64,000 bases of DNA from Vibrio aphrogenes (GTDB lineage Bacteria > Pseudomonadota > Gammaproteobacteria > Enterobacterales > Vibrionaceae). Within the stretch, counting starts at the first letter, position 1. The number at the start of each line of letters is the position of its first letter. Location of the stretch: positions 1,397,619 to 1,461,618 of the forward strand of contig NZ_AP018689.1 in NCBI RefSeq assembly GCF_002157735.2, in the 5' to 3' direction. The translations under genes were made by a program, and so were the position numbers. Of the stretch, positions 45,531 to 55,362 are shown one piece after another. The notes under the pieces are model-generated. The model did not search any database and was not told where the DNA came from. It worked only from the letters and a program-made list of their open reading frames with translations.

Positions 45531-47225
45531 ATGAGAACTATTATGCAGAGCAAGCCAAGTCGTCTGCTGCGCCTTAGCTACATCATCGTTATCTTGATTT
45601 GTATCCTCCCTCTTCTGCCTGGAATTGCAGGAATGATATTGCCTGCGTTTGGGATCATTCCTCCCTTAGGCTTCTATCAGCTTTCAAGCCAAGGTTTTAG
45701 CGAGGTGTTGGCTTGGCCTGGCGTCGAACGTTCTTTACTGCAAAGCGTGTTTTCTGCGCTATTAAGTTGCTTTATGGCTTGTATGATGACCTTTGCGATT
45801 TTACAGGCTTATTGGAATACTCGCCGTTGGCAGTGGATTGAAAAGCTACTTTCTCCGTTATTAGCATTGCCTCACGTGGCCTTTGCGGTCGGTTTTTTAT
45901 TTCTCTTTTCCGACACCGGTTGGTTGGCTCGTCTTCTGCATACCTTCATTACCTCCTCTTGGTTCAACTCGATTTATTCCTTGCAAGATAATTCCGGACT
46001 GGCTCTGACTTTGGCGCTGGCGATCAAAGAAACGCCTTTTTTGATCTTAATGAGTGTGCCGATTTTAAATAACCTCAATATCACGCCGACACTACAAATG
46101 ACACAAAGTCTCGGTTATTCTTATTCTCAAGCCTGGTGGAAAGCGATTTTCCCACAATGGCTGCAGCATATTCGTTTCCCATTGTTTGCCATTATGGCCT
46201 ATTCAGCTTCGGTGGTGGATGTCAGCTTAATTTTAGGCCCCACTCACCCACCTACCTTTGCGGTATTGGTCTGGCAGTGGTTCAATGATCCCGATTTAAC
46301 CTTATTGCCACGTGCTGCGGCAGGCGCTTTTATATTATTTCTATTATGCTCAGCCTTAATTGGTGTCATTGCTTTAAGTGAAACGCTGCTTCTTCATCAT
46401 CATCGCGCTTGGTTAGTCTCTGGCCGTCGCCACGCTATGACGATTAAACCGTATTTTTTGCACTTTCTCATTGCCGTCAGCTTATGTACCTTACCCATTT
46501 TGTTAATTTGGAGCTTTTCTTTACGTTGGTCATTTCCTAACTTATTACCCACACTGTGGAGCACTCGATTTTGGGTCAGCGAATGGCCATATATCCAACA
46601 GACGATTATCACCAGTTTGTCTTTAGCCTTGATCAGTAGTCTATTCGCGTTAATCCTGGCAATTATTGCTCAAGAATACCGCCATCGTTTCCAACTTCAC
46701 TTACCTATGTATGTAATTGCCTTGCCTATGCTTATTCCGCAATTATCCATCTTATTTGGTTTACAAATTACCAGCTTATGGATCGACCAAGAGCAATATT
46801 GGTTATGGGTGATTTGGGCACATCTGTTTTTTGCATTTCCTTATGTGTATTTAAGCTTAGATGGACCATGGAAAAGTTATAACGACTCTTTATCTAAAAT
46901 TGCCATCAGTTTAGGGAAAACGCCTTTAAAGGTATTTTTCACGATCAAATTGCGTTTATTAGCTGGGGCAATGTTATTTGCTTTTGCGATGGGGATGAGC
47001 GTAAGTCTGGCACAATACTTACCGACAATTTCTTTAGGTTCTGGCCGTATTGTAACGCTCACTACTGAAGCCGTTGCGCTCTCGAGTGGGCATGACCGAC
47101 GCATTGTTTCTCTTTATGCATTATGGCAAGCCCTATTACCTTTCGCCTTTTTCATGATCGCTATGATAGGAAATCGAATGCTCAGCCCGACTTATCGCAA
47201 TCCAACACACTCCCAAAAGGATTAA
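45531..47225 (+). CDS. ynjC: ABC transporter permease, YnjC family (double permease)
   Basis: A 564-residue inner-membrane protein with about 12 helices in two repeated permease modules, like FbpB/ThiP-type permeases. Each module has a coupling loop (about residues 185-200, LGYSYSQAWWKAIFPQ; about 455-475, SLGKTPLKVFFTIKLR). Starts 12 bp after ynjB. ATG 45531 lacks a good ribosome site; ATG 45543 is an alternative. Works with YnjB and YnjD. Confidence 0.88.
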   Translation: MRTIMQSKPSRLLRLSYIIVILICILPLLPGIAGMILPAFGIIPPLGFYQLSSQGFSEVLAWPGVERSLLQSVFSALLSCFMACMMTFAILQAYWNTRRWQWIEKLLSPLLALPHVAFAVGFLFLFSDTGWLARLLHTFITSSWFNSIYSLQDNSGLALTLALAIKETPFLILMSVPILNNLNITPTLQMTQSLGYSYSQAWWKAIFPQWLQHIRFPLFAIMAYSASVVDVSLILGPTHPPTFAVLVWQWFNDPDLTLLPRAAAGAFILFLLCSALIGVIALSETLLLHHHRAWLVSGRRHAMTIKPYFLHFLIAVSLCTLPILLIWSFSLRWSFPNLLPTLWSTRFWVSEWPYIQQTIITSLSLALISSLFALILAIIAQEYRHRFQLHLPMYVIALPMLIPQLSILFGLQITSLWIDQEQYWLWVIWAHLFFAFPYVYLSLDGPWKSYNDSLSKIAISLGKTPLKVFFTIKLRLLAGAMLFAFAMGMSVSLAQYLPTISLGSGRIVTLTTEAVALSSGHDRRIVSLYALWQALLPFAFFMIAMIGNRMLSPTYRNPTHSQKD

Positions 47226-47229
47226 CGCT

Positions 47230-47913
47230 ATGACGCTATCAATAAAAGCATTATCCATTTTTGAAGCGACAAGGTTACAGAAAACGGCGACAGAATTGTC
47301 GAGCACACCTTGGCTACTCAAAGAGCTAGACCTCACAATTCAAAGCGGAGAAATTGTCACCTTAATGGGCCCAAGTGGCTGTGGCAAATCCACTTTATTA
47401 AGCCTCATTTCTGGCCATCTTAATCCGCACTTTGCTTTTTCAGGTAGTGTCGAATTACAAGGTGTTCCGATCCAAACACAGCCACCGCATTTACGAGGTG
47501 TGGGTATTTTATTTCAAGGCGACTTGCTGTTTCCTCACTTAACCGTTTGGGAAAATATTGCCTTTGCTCTGCCTAACCAACTTAATGGGAAACAAAGAAA
47601 ACAGCATGCCCTTGCAACATTAAAAAAGGTACATTTAGACGACTTAAGTGAATCGATGCCACATCAGATCTCTGGGGGACAAAAAGCGCGTATCAGTTTA
47701 TTACGAATGCTCAGCGCACAGCCTAAAGCGATTTTACTTGATGAACCTTTCAGCCAATTAGACCCAGAGCTGAGAGCGTCTTTCCGCCAATGGGTATTTG
47801 AACAAATCACTCAAGCCAAGATCCCGACCTTGATGGTGACACACGATCAAGAAGATGCCCCTCAAAATAGTCGCATCCTTCATTGGCAAAATTTAAACAC
47901 TGGCAAGATTTAA
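47230..47913 (+). CDS. ynjD: ABC transporter ATP-binding protein, YnjD family
   Basis: A 227-residue ATPase: Walker A GPSGCGKST, signature ISGGQ, Walker B AILLDEPF, H-loop VTHDQ. Starts 4 bp after ynjC with AAGGA eight nucleotides before the ATG. Completes the YnjBCD importer. Confidence 0.92.
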   Translation: MTLSIKALSIFEATRLQKTATELSSTPWLLKELDLTIQSGEIVTLMGPSGCGKSTLLSLISGHLNPHFAFSGSVELQGVPIQTQPPHLRGVGILFQGDLLFPHLTVWENIAFALPNQLNGKQRKQHALATLKKVHLDDLSESMPHQISGGQKARISLLRMLSAQPKAILLDEPFSQLDPELRASFRQWVFEQITQAKIPTLMVTHDQEDAPQNSRILHWQNLNTGKI

Positions 47914-47946
47914 ATACTAGTAAGATTTAAAGACAGGAGAAGTGTG

Positions 47947-48591
47947 ATGCTCGATAAATACGTCATCCCCCTCATTAAAAAACCGTTAAATAGCGCGGCA
48001 AGCTATTGCCTTCATTACCATATCAAAGCCGACCAGGTCACGGTGATAAGCTTTGTCATTGGACTATTCGCACTACCCGCCTTGTGGCTGCAACATTATC
48101 ATTTAGCGCTACTATTAATTATTTTAAACCGTATCGGAGATGGTTTAGATGGGGCAATTGCCAGAAAAACCCAACCTTCTGACGCTGGGGGCTTTTTAGA
48201 CATCAGTTTAGACTTTTTATTTTATGCGTTAATCCCTTTTGGATTCTTACTCGCCAACCCCGAACAAAATGCCTTCTATGCAGCCTTATTAATCGTCTCA
48301 TTTGTTGGTACTGGCAGTAGCTTTCTTGCCTTTGCCTCCATTGCTGGCAAGCGTAATATTGCTAACCCTGTCTATCAAAACAAATCTTTGTATTACATGT
48401 CAGGGATAGCGGAAGGTACTGAAACCATCGCCTTCTTTATTGCTTTTTGTTTATGGCCACACGCTTTTCCTCAATTAGCAACCATTTTTGCAGTCTTATG
48501 TTTACTCACCACCTTCAATCGCATTTGGGCAGGATATCGCACCATACAAGTATCTGAAATGACAGAGGATGACCACAATGAAAATCTTTAG
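47947..48591 (+). CDS. ynjF: CDP-alcohol phosphatidyltransferase family protein (YnjF-like)
   Basis: About 214 residues and six hydrophobic segments, with the CDP-alcohol phosphotransferase motif DG-x2-AR-x8-G-x3-D-x3-D visible from GDGLDGAIARK to FLDISLD. It transfers an alcohol onto a CDP-linked lipid in the membrane; donor and acceptor are unknown. ATG 47947 follows AGGAG at seven nucleotides. It lies in the ynjBCD cluster as in E. coli (ynjBCDEF), here without a rhodanese ynjE gene. Confidence 0.86.
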   Translation: MLDKYVIPLIKKPLNSAASYCLHYHIKADQVTVISFVIGLFALPALWLQHYHLALLLIILNRIGDGLDGAIARKTQPSDAGGFLDISLDFLFYALIPFGFLLANPEQNAFYAALLIVSFVGTGSSFLAFASIAGKRNIANPVYQNKSLYYMSGIAEGTETIAFFIAFCLWPHAFPQLATIFAVLCLLTTFNRIWAGYRTIQVSEMTEDDHNENL

Positions 48592-48901
48592 TGCCAGTAA
48601 CCCTGTTGAAGCTCATATCGTTTGTGAATTACTTAAAAGTCATCACATTAATGCCAAGGTTCATGCTGAGCACACCTTTAGCCTAAAAGGTGAACTGCCT
48701 CTAACTCAAGACAGCGATCCTTATGTTTGGTTAATGGATGAAAGAGATCAGCAACAAGCTCGTCAACTCATTGCAGAATATGAACAAGAGAACAACGGCC
48801 CTAGTTGGCAGTGTCCTTCATGCCAAGAAACCATCGAAAATCAATTTGCAGTTTGTTGGAATTGTGGAGCGGTCAATCCAAAACAACACTCATCCACTTA
48901 G
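48578..48901 (+). CDS. DUF2007 domain protein with C-terminal zinc ribbon
   Basis: About 107 residues. The DUF2007 part (IFSASNPVEAHIVCELLKSH, YVWLMDERDQQQARQLI) resembles a PII-like signal-transducing fold, and the C-terminus has two CxxC pairs (CPSC, CWNC), a zinc ribbon. ATG 48578 has AGAGG nine nucleotides upstream and overlaps ynjF by 14 bp, so it is probably translated with it. Function unknown. Confidence 0.8.
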   Translation: MKIFSASNPVEAHIVCELLKSHHINAKVHAEHTFSLKGELPLTQDSDPYVWLMDERDQQQARQLIAEYEQENNGPSWQCPSCQETIENQFAVCWNCGAVNPKQHSST

Positions 48902-48903
48902 GC

Positions 48904-49698
48904 TTAGCTGTGCTGCTGTATAAAAGCCAACGAGTACTGATTAAACTCAATTGGCTTTTCTATATTACATACATGCCCACAGTCTGGGATTTCCAATAAT
49001 TGACTAAACTTATGTTTTTTCACCATTTCTTTTACTGGACGCAAAAACATATAGTCCATCTCACCCATTAAATATAAGGTTGGAATATTCAACTCGCGGT
49101 CACGAAAGTAACGCATCATTGGATTGACATCCGCTGACAACTTAAACCATTTTTTAAACTCTTTTTGGCACAACTTTTTCGCTTCACGGATAAACAAGTG
49201 TCGGGATTGCTTTTGTCCCTTTTGTGGCATCACGATGTAAGCAAATAATTGGTATAGCCACATATAAGGAATAATATTTTTACTCCAATCACCAATCTTC
49301 ACCAATATCTTTGAGCGTGCATCTAATCGTGTGATAGCGCCTCCTAAGACCATGGTTTGAACACGCTGCGGTGCTAACTCCGCTAAATTACGAACTAAAA
49401 TAGTGCCTAAAGACAAAGCAACAAAGTGGGCTTTCGCAATGTTTAAATGGTTCAAGACATTAATGATATCAAGGGTGACATCTTGAAAAGAATACTGCTT
49501 CGAAATCAGGCCTTTGAGTAATTGATTAGAGCGACCGTGGCCTCTTAAATCAATCAACAGCAAATTATAATGTTGACGATAATCTTTAATTTGCTTAAAC
49601 CACAGTGAGGAGCTTCCTCCTGCACCATGTACGAAAACCACCCACTCTTGGCTAGTAGGATGTTGATAGGTTTTATGAAACAAAATATCTGGCGTCAT
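48904..49698 (-). CDS. Alpha/beta hydrolase fold protein
   Basis: About 264 residues. The oxyanion segment VVFVHGAGGSSSLW, nucleophile elbow ALSLGT (Ala replaces the first Gly of GxSxG), acidic residue in GEMDYMF and the histidine in CGHVCN give a complete Ser-Asp-His triad. Substrate unknown. ATG 49698 is used; a TTG nine bases upstream is in frame. Convergent with the DUF2007 gene, with only 2 bp between stops. Confidence 0.84.
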   Translation of the reverse strand: MTPDILFHKTYQHPTSQEWVVFVHGAGGSSSLWFKQIKDYRQHYNLLLIDLRGHGRSNQLLKGLISKQYSFQDVTLDIINVLNHLNIAKAHFVALSLGTILVRNLAELAPQRVQTMVLGGAITRLDARSKILVKIGDWSKNIIPYMWLYQLFAYIVMPQKGQKQSRHLFIREAKKLCQKEFKKWFKLSADVNPMMRYFRDRELNIPTLYLMGEMDYMFLRPVKEMVKKHKFSQLLEIPDCGHVCNIEKPIEFNQYSLAFIQQHS

Positions 49699-49894
49699 GT
49701 TTAGCAACTTATTGATTATTCATCGATTAACTAAAGTATACCATAGCCTTTTTTTGCTCCTTCCATCAGACAATCAAACACTGACCAAAGTCTAAATTTT
49801 ATAAAAAACTTTGGCCAAAATAGTGTTTATTTTCTAATAAGTGATGAAGATTAAGGCGATTTCAATTTATCAAATACGCACAGGCTATCGCCGC

Positions 49895-50599
49895 CTACTC
49901 AGCACAAGTGAGTGAAGCATTGATATCCAGCAAGACTTGGTTGGGATTGCTCGCTTGAGTGATAGGACGACCAATCACGAGATAATCTGAGCCCGCGCTC
50001 ATGGCTTGAGGTGGGGTCATGATTCTACGTTGATCGCCGACGTCACTGCCAATAGGACGAATGCCTGGGGTCACTAATTTGAATTCTTGGCCCAATTCGG
50101 ATTTAAGCATTGTTGACTCATGAGCTGAGCACACCACACCGTCTAAGCCACTTTGCTGCGTTAGTTTGGCTAAGCGTTTAACTTGTTGTTGAGGCGCAAT
50201 GTCTAACCCAATGCCCGCCAAATCAGATTGTTCCATACTGGTAAGTACTGTCACACCAATCAATAGTGGACGCTCTTTTCCATAAGGCTCTAAGATCTCA
50301 CGAGATGCCGTCATCATACGCTCACCACCACTGGCATGAACATTGACCATCCACACGCCCATCTCAGCCGCCGCTCTGACTGCTTTCGAACAAGTGTTAG
50401 GAATATCATGAAATTTGAGATCAAGGAAAACGGAAAAGCCTTTTTGATGTAATTGATGTACAAACTCAGGCCCAAAGAAGGTAAACATTTCTTTACCGAC
50501 TTTTAATCGGCATTGTGCCGGATCTATATTATCAACAAAAGCAAGCGCTTCATTTTGGTTATCATAATCAAGGGCAACAATTACTTTTGGGTCTAACAT
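49895..50599 (-). CDS. pyrF: Orotidine 5'-phosphate decarboxylase
   Basis: A 234-residue TIM-barrel enzyme that converts OMP to UMP in pyrimidine synthesis. The catalytic [12 protein letters not shown] segment (Asp-x-Lys-x-x-Asp) and GIRPIG phosphate loop are intact. It follows lapB by 66 bp, the usual lapAB-pyrF order. A GTGTGAAT/ATTCACAC inverted repeat lies in that gap. Confidence 0.96.
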   Translation of the reverse strand: MLDPKVIVALDYDNQNEALAFVDNIDPAQCRLKVGKEMFTFFGPEFVHQLHQKGFSVFLDLKFHDIPNTCSKAVRAAAEMGVWMVNVHASGGERMMTASREILEPYGKERPLLIGVTVLTSMEQSDLAGIGLDIAPQQQVKRLAKLTQQSGLDGVVCSAHESTMLKSELGQEFKLVTPGIRPIGSDVGDQRRIMTPPQAMSAGSDYLVIGRPITQASNPNQVLLDINASLTCAE

Positions 50600-50665
50600 C
50601 CGTCTTCCTTTTGTGTGTTTTAGAGTGTGAATAAAAGCATCAATTCACACACTCTTTATCAACGA

Positions 50666-51835
50666 TTATTCACCATCTAAACCACGAATAGGTTTGATGG
50701 TGCCCCATCCTTTACATGATGGACAATGCCAATAAATAGAGTGTGTCGCAAAGCCACATTGTCGACATTGATAATGTGGTTTGGCTTTCATTTGTACCCC
50801 TACCATCTCTTGTAGGGTGGTTAAACTGTCTTTCGCCCGACCTTCTTCTGCTTCTGCAATATGGTAATCAATCAAGCGATAGAAGCCTTTCATGGTTGGG
50901 TTCTTCACTAACTGTTGAGTCAGCAAAGTCTGAGCTGCTGCTATCCCGTCATGCTGGGCTACCATTTGTGCCAACATCAGTTCAGCCGAAACTCCCGCTT
51001 TCTTAGCTATACACTGCTTTAAAAAGTTCAGCATGCCTTCTTCATAACCAATTTGGCTATAACAGTCGGCAAGGGTTGGTAATACTTCGGAAATAAAATC
51101 GATGTCTTGCTCTAAGATTTTTTCAAGGCACTTAATAGTTTGCTTATAATTTTCAGCTTCTAGATAAATATTGCCTAACGCAATCGTTGCACGCACACAT
51201 TTAGGGTCTTCGGTTAAGGCCCGCTTGAAATACAAAATTGCTTTCGAGGTATCCGATTGAGCAAGTTCCGCCATGGCAATTTCACACCAATAGTGGGCAA
51301 TGCCTTGACGCATTTTTTTGCGCCCCATCGCGACTAAGGCATCACCATATTTGATTGCTTTATACCATTCACGAGTTTGCTGATAGATAGTTACCAGTTG
51401 TTGAAGGGCTTGTTCTCGATGCTCTGGTTCATCTAATAATTGTTCAAAGATTTTTTCTGCACGGTCAAAAAAGCCAGAAACCATGTAGTCTTTGGCTAAC
51501 TGTTGTAGCGCCAAGTTTTTTTGATCAATGGTCAGCCCTTCTCGGGTGATCAAGTTCTGGTGAATACGAATGGCGCGATCGACCTCGCCTCGGGAACGAA
51601 ATAAATTACCGAGAGCAAGATGGGTATCTATGGTTTCATCATCGACTTGTAAAAGTTCAATGAAATGCTCGACCGCTTTGTCAGATTGTTCTGACAATAA
51701 GAGGTTTAGACCTCTCACATATTGGCGAGAAATCTGATGGGAGTGTTCTTGTTTATCTTGACGAGCACTGCGATTACCCATATACCAGCCATAAGCCGCT
51801 GCAATAGGTAATAACAAGAATAATAGCTCTAGCAT
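50666..51835 (-). CDS. lapB: Lipopolysaccharide assembly protein LapB
   Basis: A 389-residue protein: one N-terminal membrane helix, tetratricopeptide repeats through about residue 350, then a rubredoxin-like zinc site with two CxxC pairs (CRQC and CPSC). LapB (YciM) guides the protease FtsH to LpxC and so limits lipid A synthesis. 12 bp after lapA, in one operon. Confidence 0.95.
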   Translation of the reverse strand: MLELLFLLLPIAAAYGWYMGNRSARQDKQEHSHQISRQYVRGLNLLLSEQSDKAVEHFIELLQVDDETIDTHLALGNLFRSRGEVDRAIRIHQNLITREGLTIDQKNLALQQLAKDYMVSGFFDRAEKIFEQLLDEPEHREQALQQLVTIYQQTREWYKAIKYGDALVAMGRKKMRQGIAHYWCEIAMAELAQSDTSKAILYFKRALTEDPKCVRATIALGNIYLEAENYKQTIKCLEKILEQDIDFISEVLPTLADCYSQIGYEEGMLNFLKQCIAKKAGVSAELMLAQMVAQHDGIAAAQTLLTQQLVKNPTMKGFYRLIDYHIAEAEEGRAKDSLTTLQEMVGVQMKAKPHYQCRQCGFATHSIYWHCPSCKGWGTIKPIRGLDGE

Positions 51836-51847
51836 TAACGAATAAAC

Positions 51848-52135
51848 CTAACCTTTGATCTCAGGTAACTGCTCTGATGACTTGGTAGACTTTTGAGCTT
51901 TATTTAATTGCTTGCGTAAACGACGCACCGTCAGATTCGATTTTAAATACAAACCACCAAAGATTAACCAGGCGATAGCAAAAGCAACAACAAACACAAT
52001 ACCAAGCAATAATGAGAGTGGTAGCTCGCTTTGGGCAATAAGATAGTTAAATGTCACTGTTTCTTGATTTTGTGCACCAAGCGCTAGGGCGACAAGAAAA
52101 AGTGCGATAACTAATATGATTTTTATAATTTTCAT
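51848..52135 (-). CDS. lapA: Lipopolysaccharide assembly protein LapA (DUF1049)
   Basis: About 95 residues with two transmembrane helices (about 3-20 and 41-63) and a basic helical tail, the YciS/DUF1049 pattern (ALGAQNQETVTFNYL). ATG 52135 has GAAGGTGG five nucleotides upstream; a longer open frame to 52204 is discarded. It partners LapB. A terminator separates it from ihfB. Confidence 0.92.
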   Translation of the reverse strand: MKIIKIILVIALFLVALALGAQNQETVTFNYLIAQSELPLSLLLGIVFVVAFAIAWLIFGGLYLKSNLTVRRLRKQLNKAQKSTKSSEQLPEIKG

Positions 52136-52262
52136 CAGTACCACCTTCAACAGCGTATTATTAATTAGATTATGCAGCAAATTTGCCTGACACTCCATTG
52201 CCAATCAATTGAAAGATGGAAATATTCAGAATTAACGCACAATACGGTTGAATTTTAGCCAC

Positions 52263-52296
52263 AAAAAAGCGGCAATCGCAATGAGTGCCGCTTTTT
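52263..52296 (-). terminator. Rho-independent terminator of ihfB
   Basis: AAAAAGCGGCA / TGCCGCTTTTT stem with an 11-nt loop and T-run on the minus strand, between ihfB and lapA. Confidence 0.82.
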
Positions 52297-52330
52297 AAAA
52301 ATTCTCGTTACTTCAGCAATAAAAAAATGC

Positions 52331-52618
52331 TTAAGCAATCGCACTGTTAACACGTTCGCGTAACTCTTTACCTGGTTTAAAGTGAGGAACGTATTTACCG
52401 TCTAACTCTACTTTTTCACCCGATTTTGGATTACGACCAATACGTGGTTCTCGATAATGCAAAGAAAAGCTTCCGAAACCACGAATTTCAATACGGTCCC
52501 CATCTTCAAGTTTAGATGCCATATGCTCAAGAATATCTTTCACAGCATCTTCAACTTCTTTTGCTGATAAATGGGTTTGCTGAGCACAAAGTCTTTCAAT
52601 TAATTCTGACTTAGTCAT
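52331..52618 (-). CDS. ihfB: Integration host factor subunit beta
   Basis: A 95-residue HU/IHF-family DNA-bending protein: [10 protein letters not shown] start, [20 protein letters not shown] arm and [10 protein letters not shown] end. ATG 52618 has GAGGGA seven nucleotides upstream. With IhfA it bends DNA, for example at sigma-54 promoters such as that of pspA. Downstream of rpsA, as is typical. Confidence 0.96.
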   Translation of the reverse strand: MTKSELIERLCAQQTHLSAKEVEDAVKDILEHMASKLEDGDRIEIRGFGSFSLHYREPRIGRNPKSGEKVELDGKYVPHFKPGKELRERVNSAIA

Positions 52619-52652
52619 AGGTGATTCCCTCACTTTACTCTTCTTGTTATCG

Positions 52653-52679
52653 AAAAAAGGGAGCCATTACGGCTCCCTT
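52653..52679 (-). terminator. Rho-independent terminator of rpsA
   Basis: AAGGGAGCC / GGCTCCCTT stem with a 5-nt loop and six T on the minus strand, 14 bp after the rpsA stop. Confidence 0.88.
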
Positions 52680-52692
52680 CTATAGGCAAAAA

Positions 52693-54363
52693 TTATTCGC
52701 CTTTAGCAGCCTTAAATGCGTCAGCCATAGCGTTACCAAACGCAGCTTCATCAGCTTTGTTTAGTGTAGCCATTGCTTCTTGCTCTTCAGCTTCATCTTT
52801 AGCTTTGATAGATAGGTTGATTACGCGGTTTTTACGGTCAACACCAGTAAATTTCGCTTCAACACTGTCACCAACACTGAATACTAGAGATGCGTCTTCG
52901 ATACGGTCACGAGATGCTTCAGAAGCACGGATGTAACCTTCAACGCCTTCAACTAGTTCAATTGTAGCACCTTTTGCATCAACTGCAGTAACTGTACCAG
53001 TTACAAGAGTACCTTTCTTGTTATCTGCAACATAGCTGTTGAACGGGTCGTTTTCCATTTGCTTAACGCCAAGAGAAATACGCTCACGGTCAGCATCTAC
53101 TGCTAGAACTACTGCAGAGATTTCGTCGCCTTTTTTGTAGTCACGAACAGCTTCTTCACCTTGAGCATTCCAAGAAATGTCAGATAGGTGAACTAGACCG
53201 TCGATACCACCGTCAAGACCGATGAAGATACCGAAATCAGTGATTGATTTGATCTTACCAGTAACTTTGTCGCCTTTAGCTTGTGCTTCAGCGAAAGTCT
53301 GCCAAGGGTTAGCTTTACATTGTTTTAGGCCTAGAGAGATACGACGACGTTCTTCGTCGATATCAAGAACCATAACTTCAACTTCATCACCAACATTAAC
53401 CACTTTAGATGGGTGGATGTTTTTGTTAGTCCAATCCATTTCTGAAACGTGTACAAGACCTTCAACGCCTTCTTCGATTTCAACGAAGCAGCCGTAATCA
53501 GTTAGGTTAGTAACACGACCAGTTAGTTTGTGACCTTCTGGGTAACGCTTAGCGATTGCTACCCATGGATCTTCGCCAAGTTGCTTAAGACCTAGAGAAA
53601 CACGAGTGCGCTCACGGTCGAACTTAAGAACTTTAACTAGGATTTCGTCACCAACATTTACGATCTCAGATGGGTGTTTAACACGTTTCCAAGCCATATC
53701 TGTGATGTGAAGTAGGCCGTCAACACCGCCAAGATCAACGAATGCACCGTAGTCAGTAAGGTTCTTAACGATACCTTTAACTTCAGTACCTTCTTGAAGA
53801 GTTTCAAGAAGCTCGTCACGCTCAACGCTGTTTTCTGATTCGATAACAGCACGACGAGAAACAACAACGTTGTTACGTTTCTGGTCTAGCTTGATTACTT
53901 TGAACTCTAGCTCTTTGTTTTCTAGGTGAGCAGTGTCACGAATTGGACGTACGTCTACTAGAGAACCAGGTAGGAATGCACGGATACCGTTTAGTTCAAC
54001 AGTGAAACCGCCTTTAACTTTACCGTTGATGATACCAACAACAGTTTCAGCTTCTTCACATGCTTTCTCAAGTACGATCCAAGCTTCGTGGCGTTTCGCT
54101 TTCTCACGAGAAAGTTGAGTTTCACCGAAGCCATCTTCTACCGCGTCAAGTGCTACATCTACTTCAGCACCAACTTCAACTTCAAGTTCGCCAGCAGCGT
54201 TCTTGAATTGTTCAGCTGGAATAGCAGATTCAGATTTTAGGCCTGCGTCAACAAGAACAAAACCGTTCTCGATAGCAACAACAGTACCTTTAACAATAGT
54301 ACCTGGGCGGAATTCTAGTTCGTTTAGCGACTCTTCAAAGAGTTGAGCAAAAGATTCAGTCAT
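52693..54363 (-). CDS. rpsA: 30S ribosomal protein S1
   Basis: A 556-residue protein of six S1 RNA-binding repeats (for example [20 protein letters not shown] and [20 protein letters not shown]), matching E. coli S1 (557). It brings mRNA to the ribosome. Codon use is the most biased in the window, as expected for a highly expressed gene. Its 120-bp leader has short hairpins and may carry the S1 autoregulatory operator, though this was not resolved. Confidence 0.98.
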   Translation of the reverse strand: MTESFAQLFEESLNELEFRPGTIVKGTVVAIENGFVLVDAGLKSESAIPAEQFKNAAGELEVEVGAEVDVALDAVEDGFGETQLSREKAKRHEAWIVLEKACEEAETVVGIINGKVKGGFTVELNGIRAFLPGSLVDVRPIRDTAHLENKELEFKVIKLDQKRNNVVVSRRAVIESENSVERDELLETLQEGTEVKGIVKNLTDYGAFVDLGGVDGLLHITDMAWKRVKHPSEIVNVGDEILVKVLKFDRERTRVSLGLKQLGEDPWVAIAKRYPEGHKLTGRVTNLTDYGCFVEIEEGVEGLVHVSEMDWTNKNIHPSKVVNVGDEVEVMVLDIDEERRRISLGLKQCKANPWQTFAEAQAKGDKVTGKIKSITDFGIFIGLDGGIDGLVHLSDISWNAQGEEAVRDYKKGDEISAVVLAVDADRERISLGVKQMENDPFNSYVADNKKGTLVTGTVTAVDAKGATIELVEGVEGYIRASEASRDRIEDASLVFSVGDSVEAKFTGVDRKNRVINLSIKAKDEAEEQEAMATLNKADEAAFGNAMADAFKAAKGE

Positions 54364-54485
54364 TATATATGATCTTCAATTAATTAAACGTCCATGGGTA
54401 TCCTACCGCATGGGGTTGATAAATTTGCCAGTCATCTTCCTTGCGACCGACAGTCTAACCACCAAATAAAAGTATAAAATAACCG

Positions 54486-55166
54486 TTATTTAGCGAGTTT
54501 AGATTCGATAAATTGTAGTGCTTTCTCCACCACTTCTTCAATAGAAAGTTTAGTAGAATCAATCACTAATGCGTCTTCAGCAGGACGTAAAGGGGCAACC
54601 GCTCGATTGCGATCACGATAGTCACGCTCTTGAATATCGCATAAAAGTTGGTCGAATTTACCACTTAAACCCTTCTGTTGCAACTGATTCAAGCGTCTCT
54701 GTGCCCTTTCTTCTGCGCTGGCATCGAGGAAAATTTTCGCTTGAGCATTAGGAAAAACTACCGTTCCCATATCTCGACCGTCGGCAACCAAACCAGGCTC
54801 GGCACTGAATGCACGTTGACGACGTAATAACGCTTCTCTTACTCGAGGTAGAGAGGCCACTTTCGATGCTGCCGTGCCCGTTTCTTCTTTACGTAATTCT
54901 TTCGAAACGTCTTCCCCTTCTAGAATCACTCGGACCAGATCGCCTTCAGCAATAAATTGGACATCAAGGTGAGTCGCTAAAAGAACAAGCGCATCTTCTG
55001 ATTCAATATCAACACCATGGTGAAGTGCGGCCAATGCTAATACTCGATAAATCGCTCCGGAATCCAGTAAATGGAAATTCAGTTTATCCGCAAGCATCAT
55101 ACATAATGTACCTTTGCCTGCGCCGCTAGGCCCATCGACCGTGATTATCGGGCTTTGAGATGACAT
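54486..55166 (-). CDS. cmk: Cytidylate kinase
   Basis: A 226-residue P-loop kinase (GPSGAGKGT) that phosphorylates CMP and d[14 protein letters not shown] and the [13 protein letters not shown] lid identify Cmk. Lies between aroA and rpsA, the common gammaproteobacterial order. Confidence 0.97.
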   Translation of the reverse strand: MSSQSPIITVDGPSGAGKGTLCMMLADKLNFHLLDSGAIYRVLALAALHHGVDIESEDALVLLATHLDVQFIAEGDLVRVILEGEDVSKELRKEETGTAASKVASLPRVREALLRRQRAFSAEPGLVADGRDMGTVVFPNAQAKIFLDASAEERAQRRLNQLQQKGLSGKFDQLLCDIQERDYRDRNRAVAPLRPAEDALVIDSTKLSIEEVVEKALQFIESKLAK

Positions 55167-55308
55167 ACACTTTCTCCGGTGTTTGAGTGAGCATCAAGCT
55201 CAATGAAATAGGATGATTTTCGGCGCGCAATTATATCGAAATCATGGCCATCATGCATGAACTATTAATGAAAAATCTTGTTACCGCTTATTTTCCCAAC
55301 AGTTAGAA

Positions 55309-55341
55309 CTCAAAGGCCCCACGTAATGCGAGGCCTTTGAG
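55309..55341 (-). terminator. Hairpin between aroA and cmk, probable terminator
   Basis: CTCAAAGGCC / GGCCTTTGAG, a perfect 10-bp stem, 22 bp after the aroA stop. The tail (TTCTAAC) is only weakly T-rich, so it may let some transcription into cmk pass. Confidence 0.6.
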
Positions 55342-55362
55342 GTATGATATCGGTAGCTCAGC

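Noticed and set aside
48904..49698. Missing catalytic residue in the alpha/beta hydrolase (ALSLG elbow)
   Set aside because: Ala at the first Gly position of GxSxG is a known tolerated variant; Ser, Asp and His are all present.
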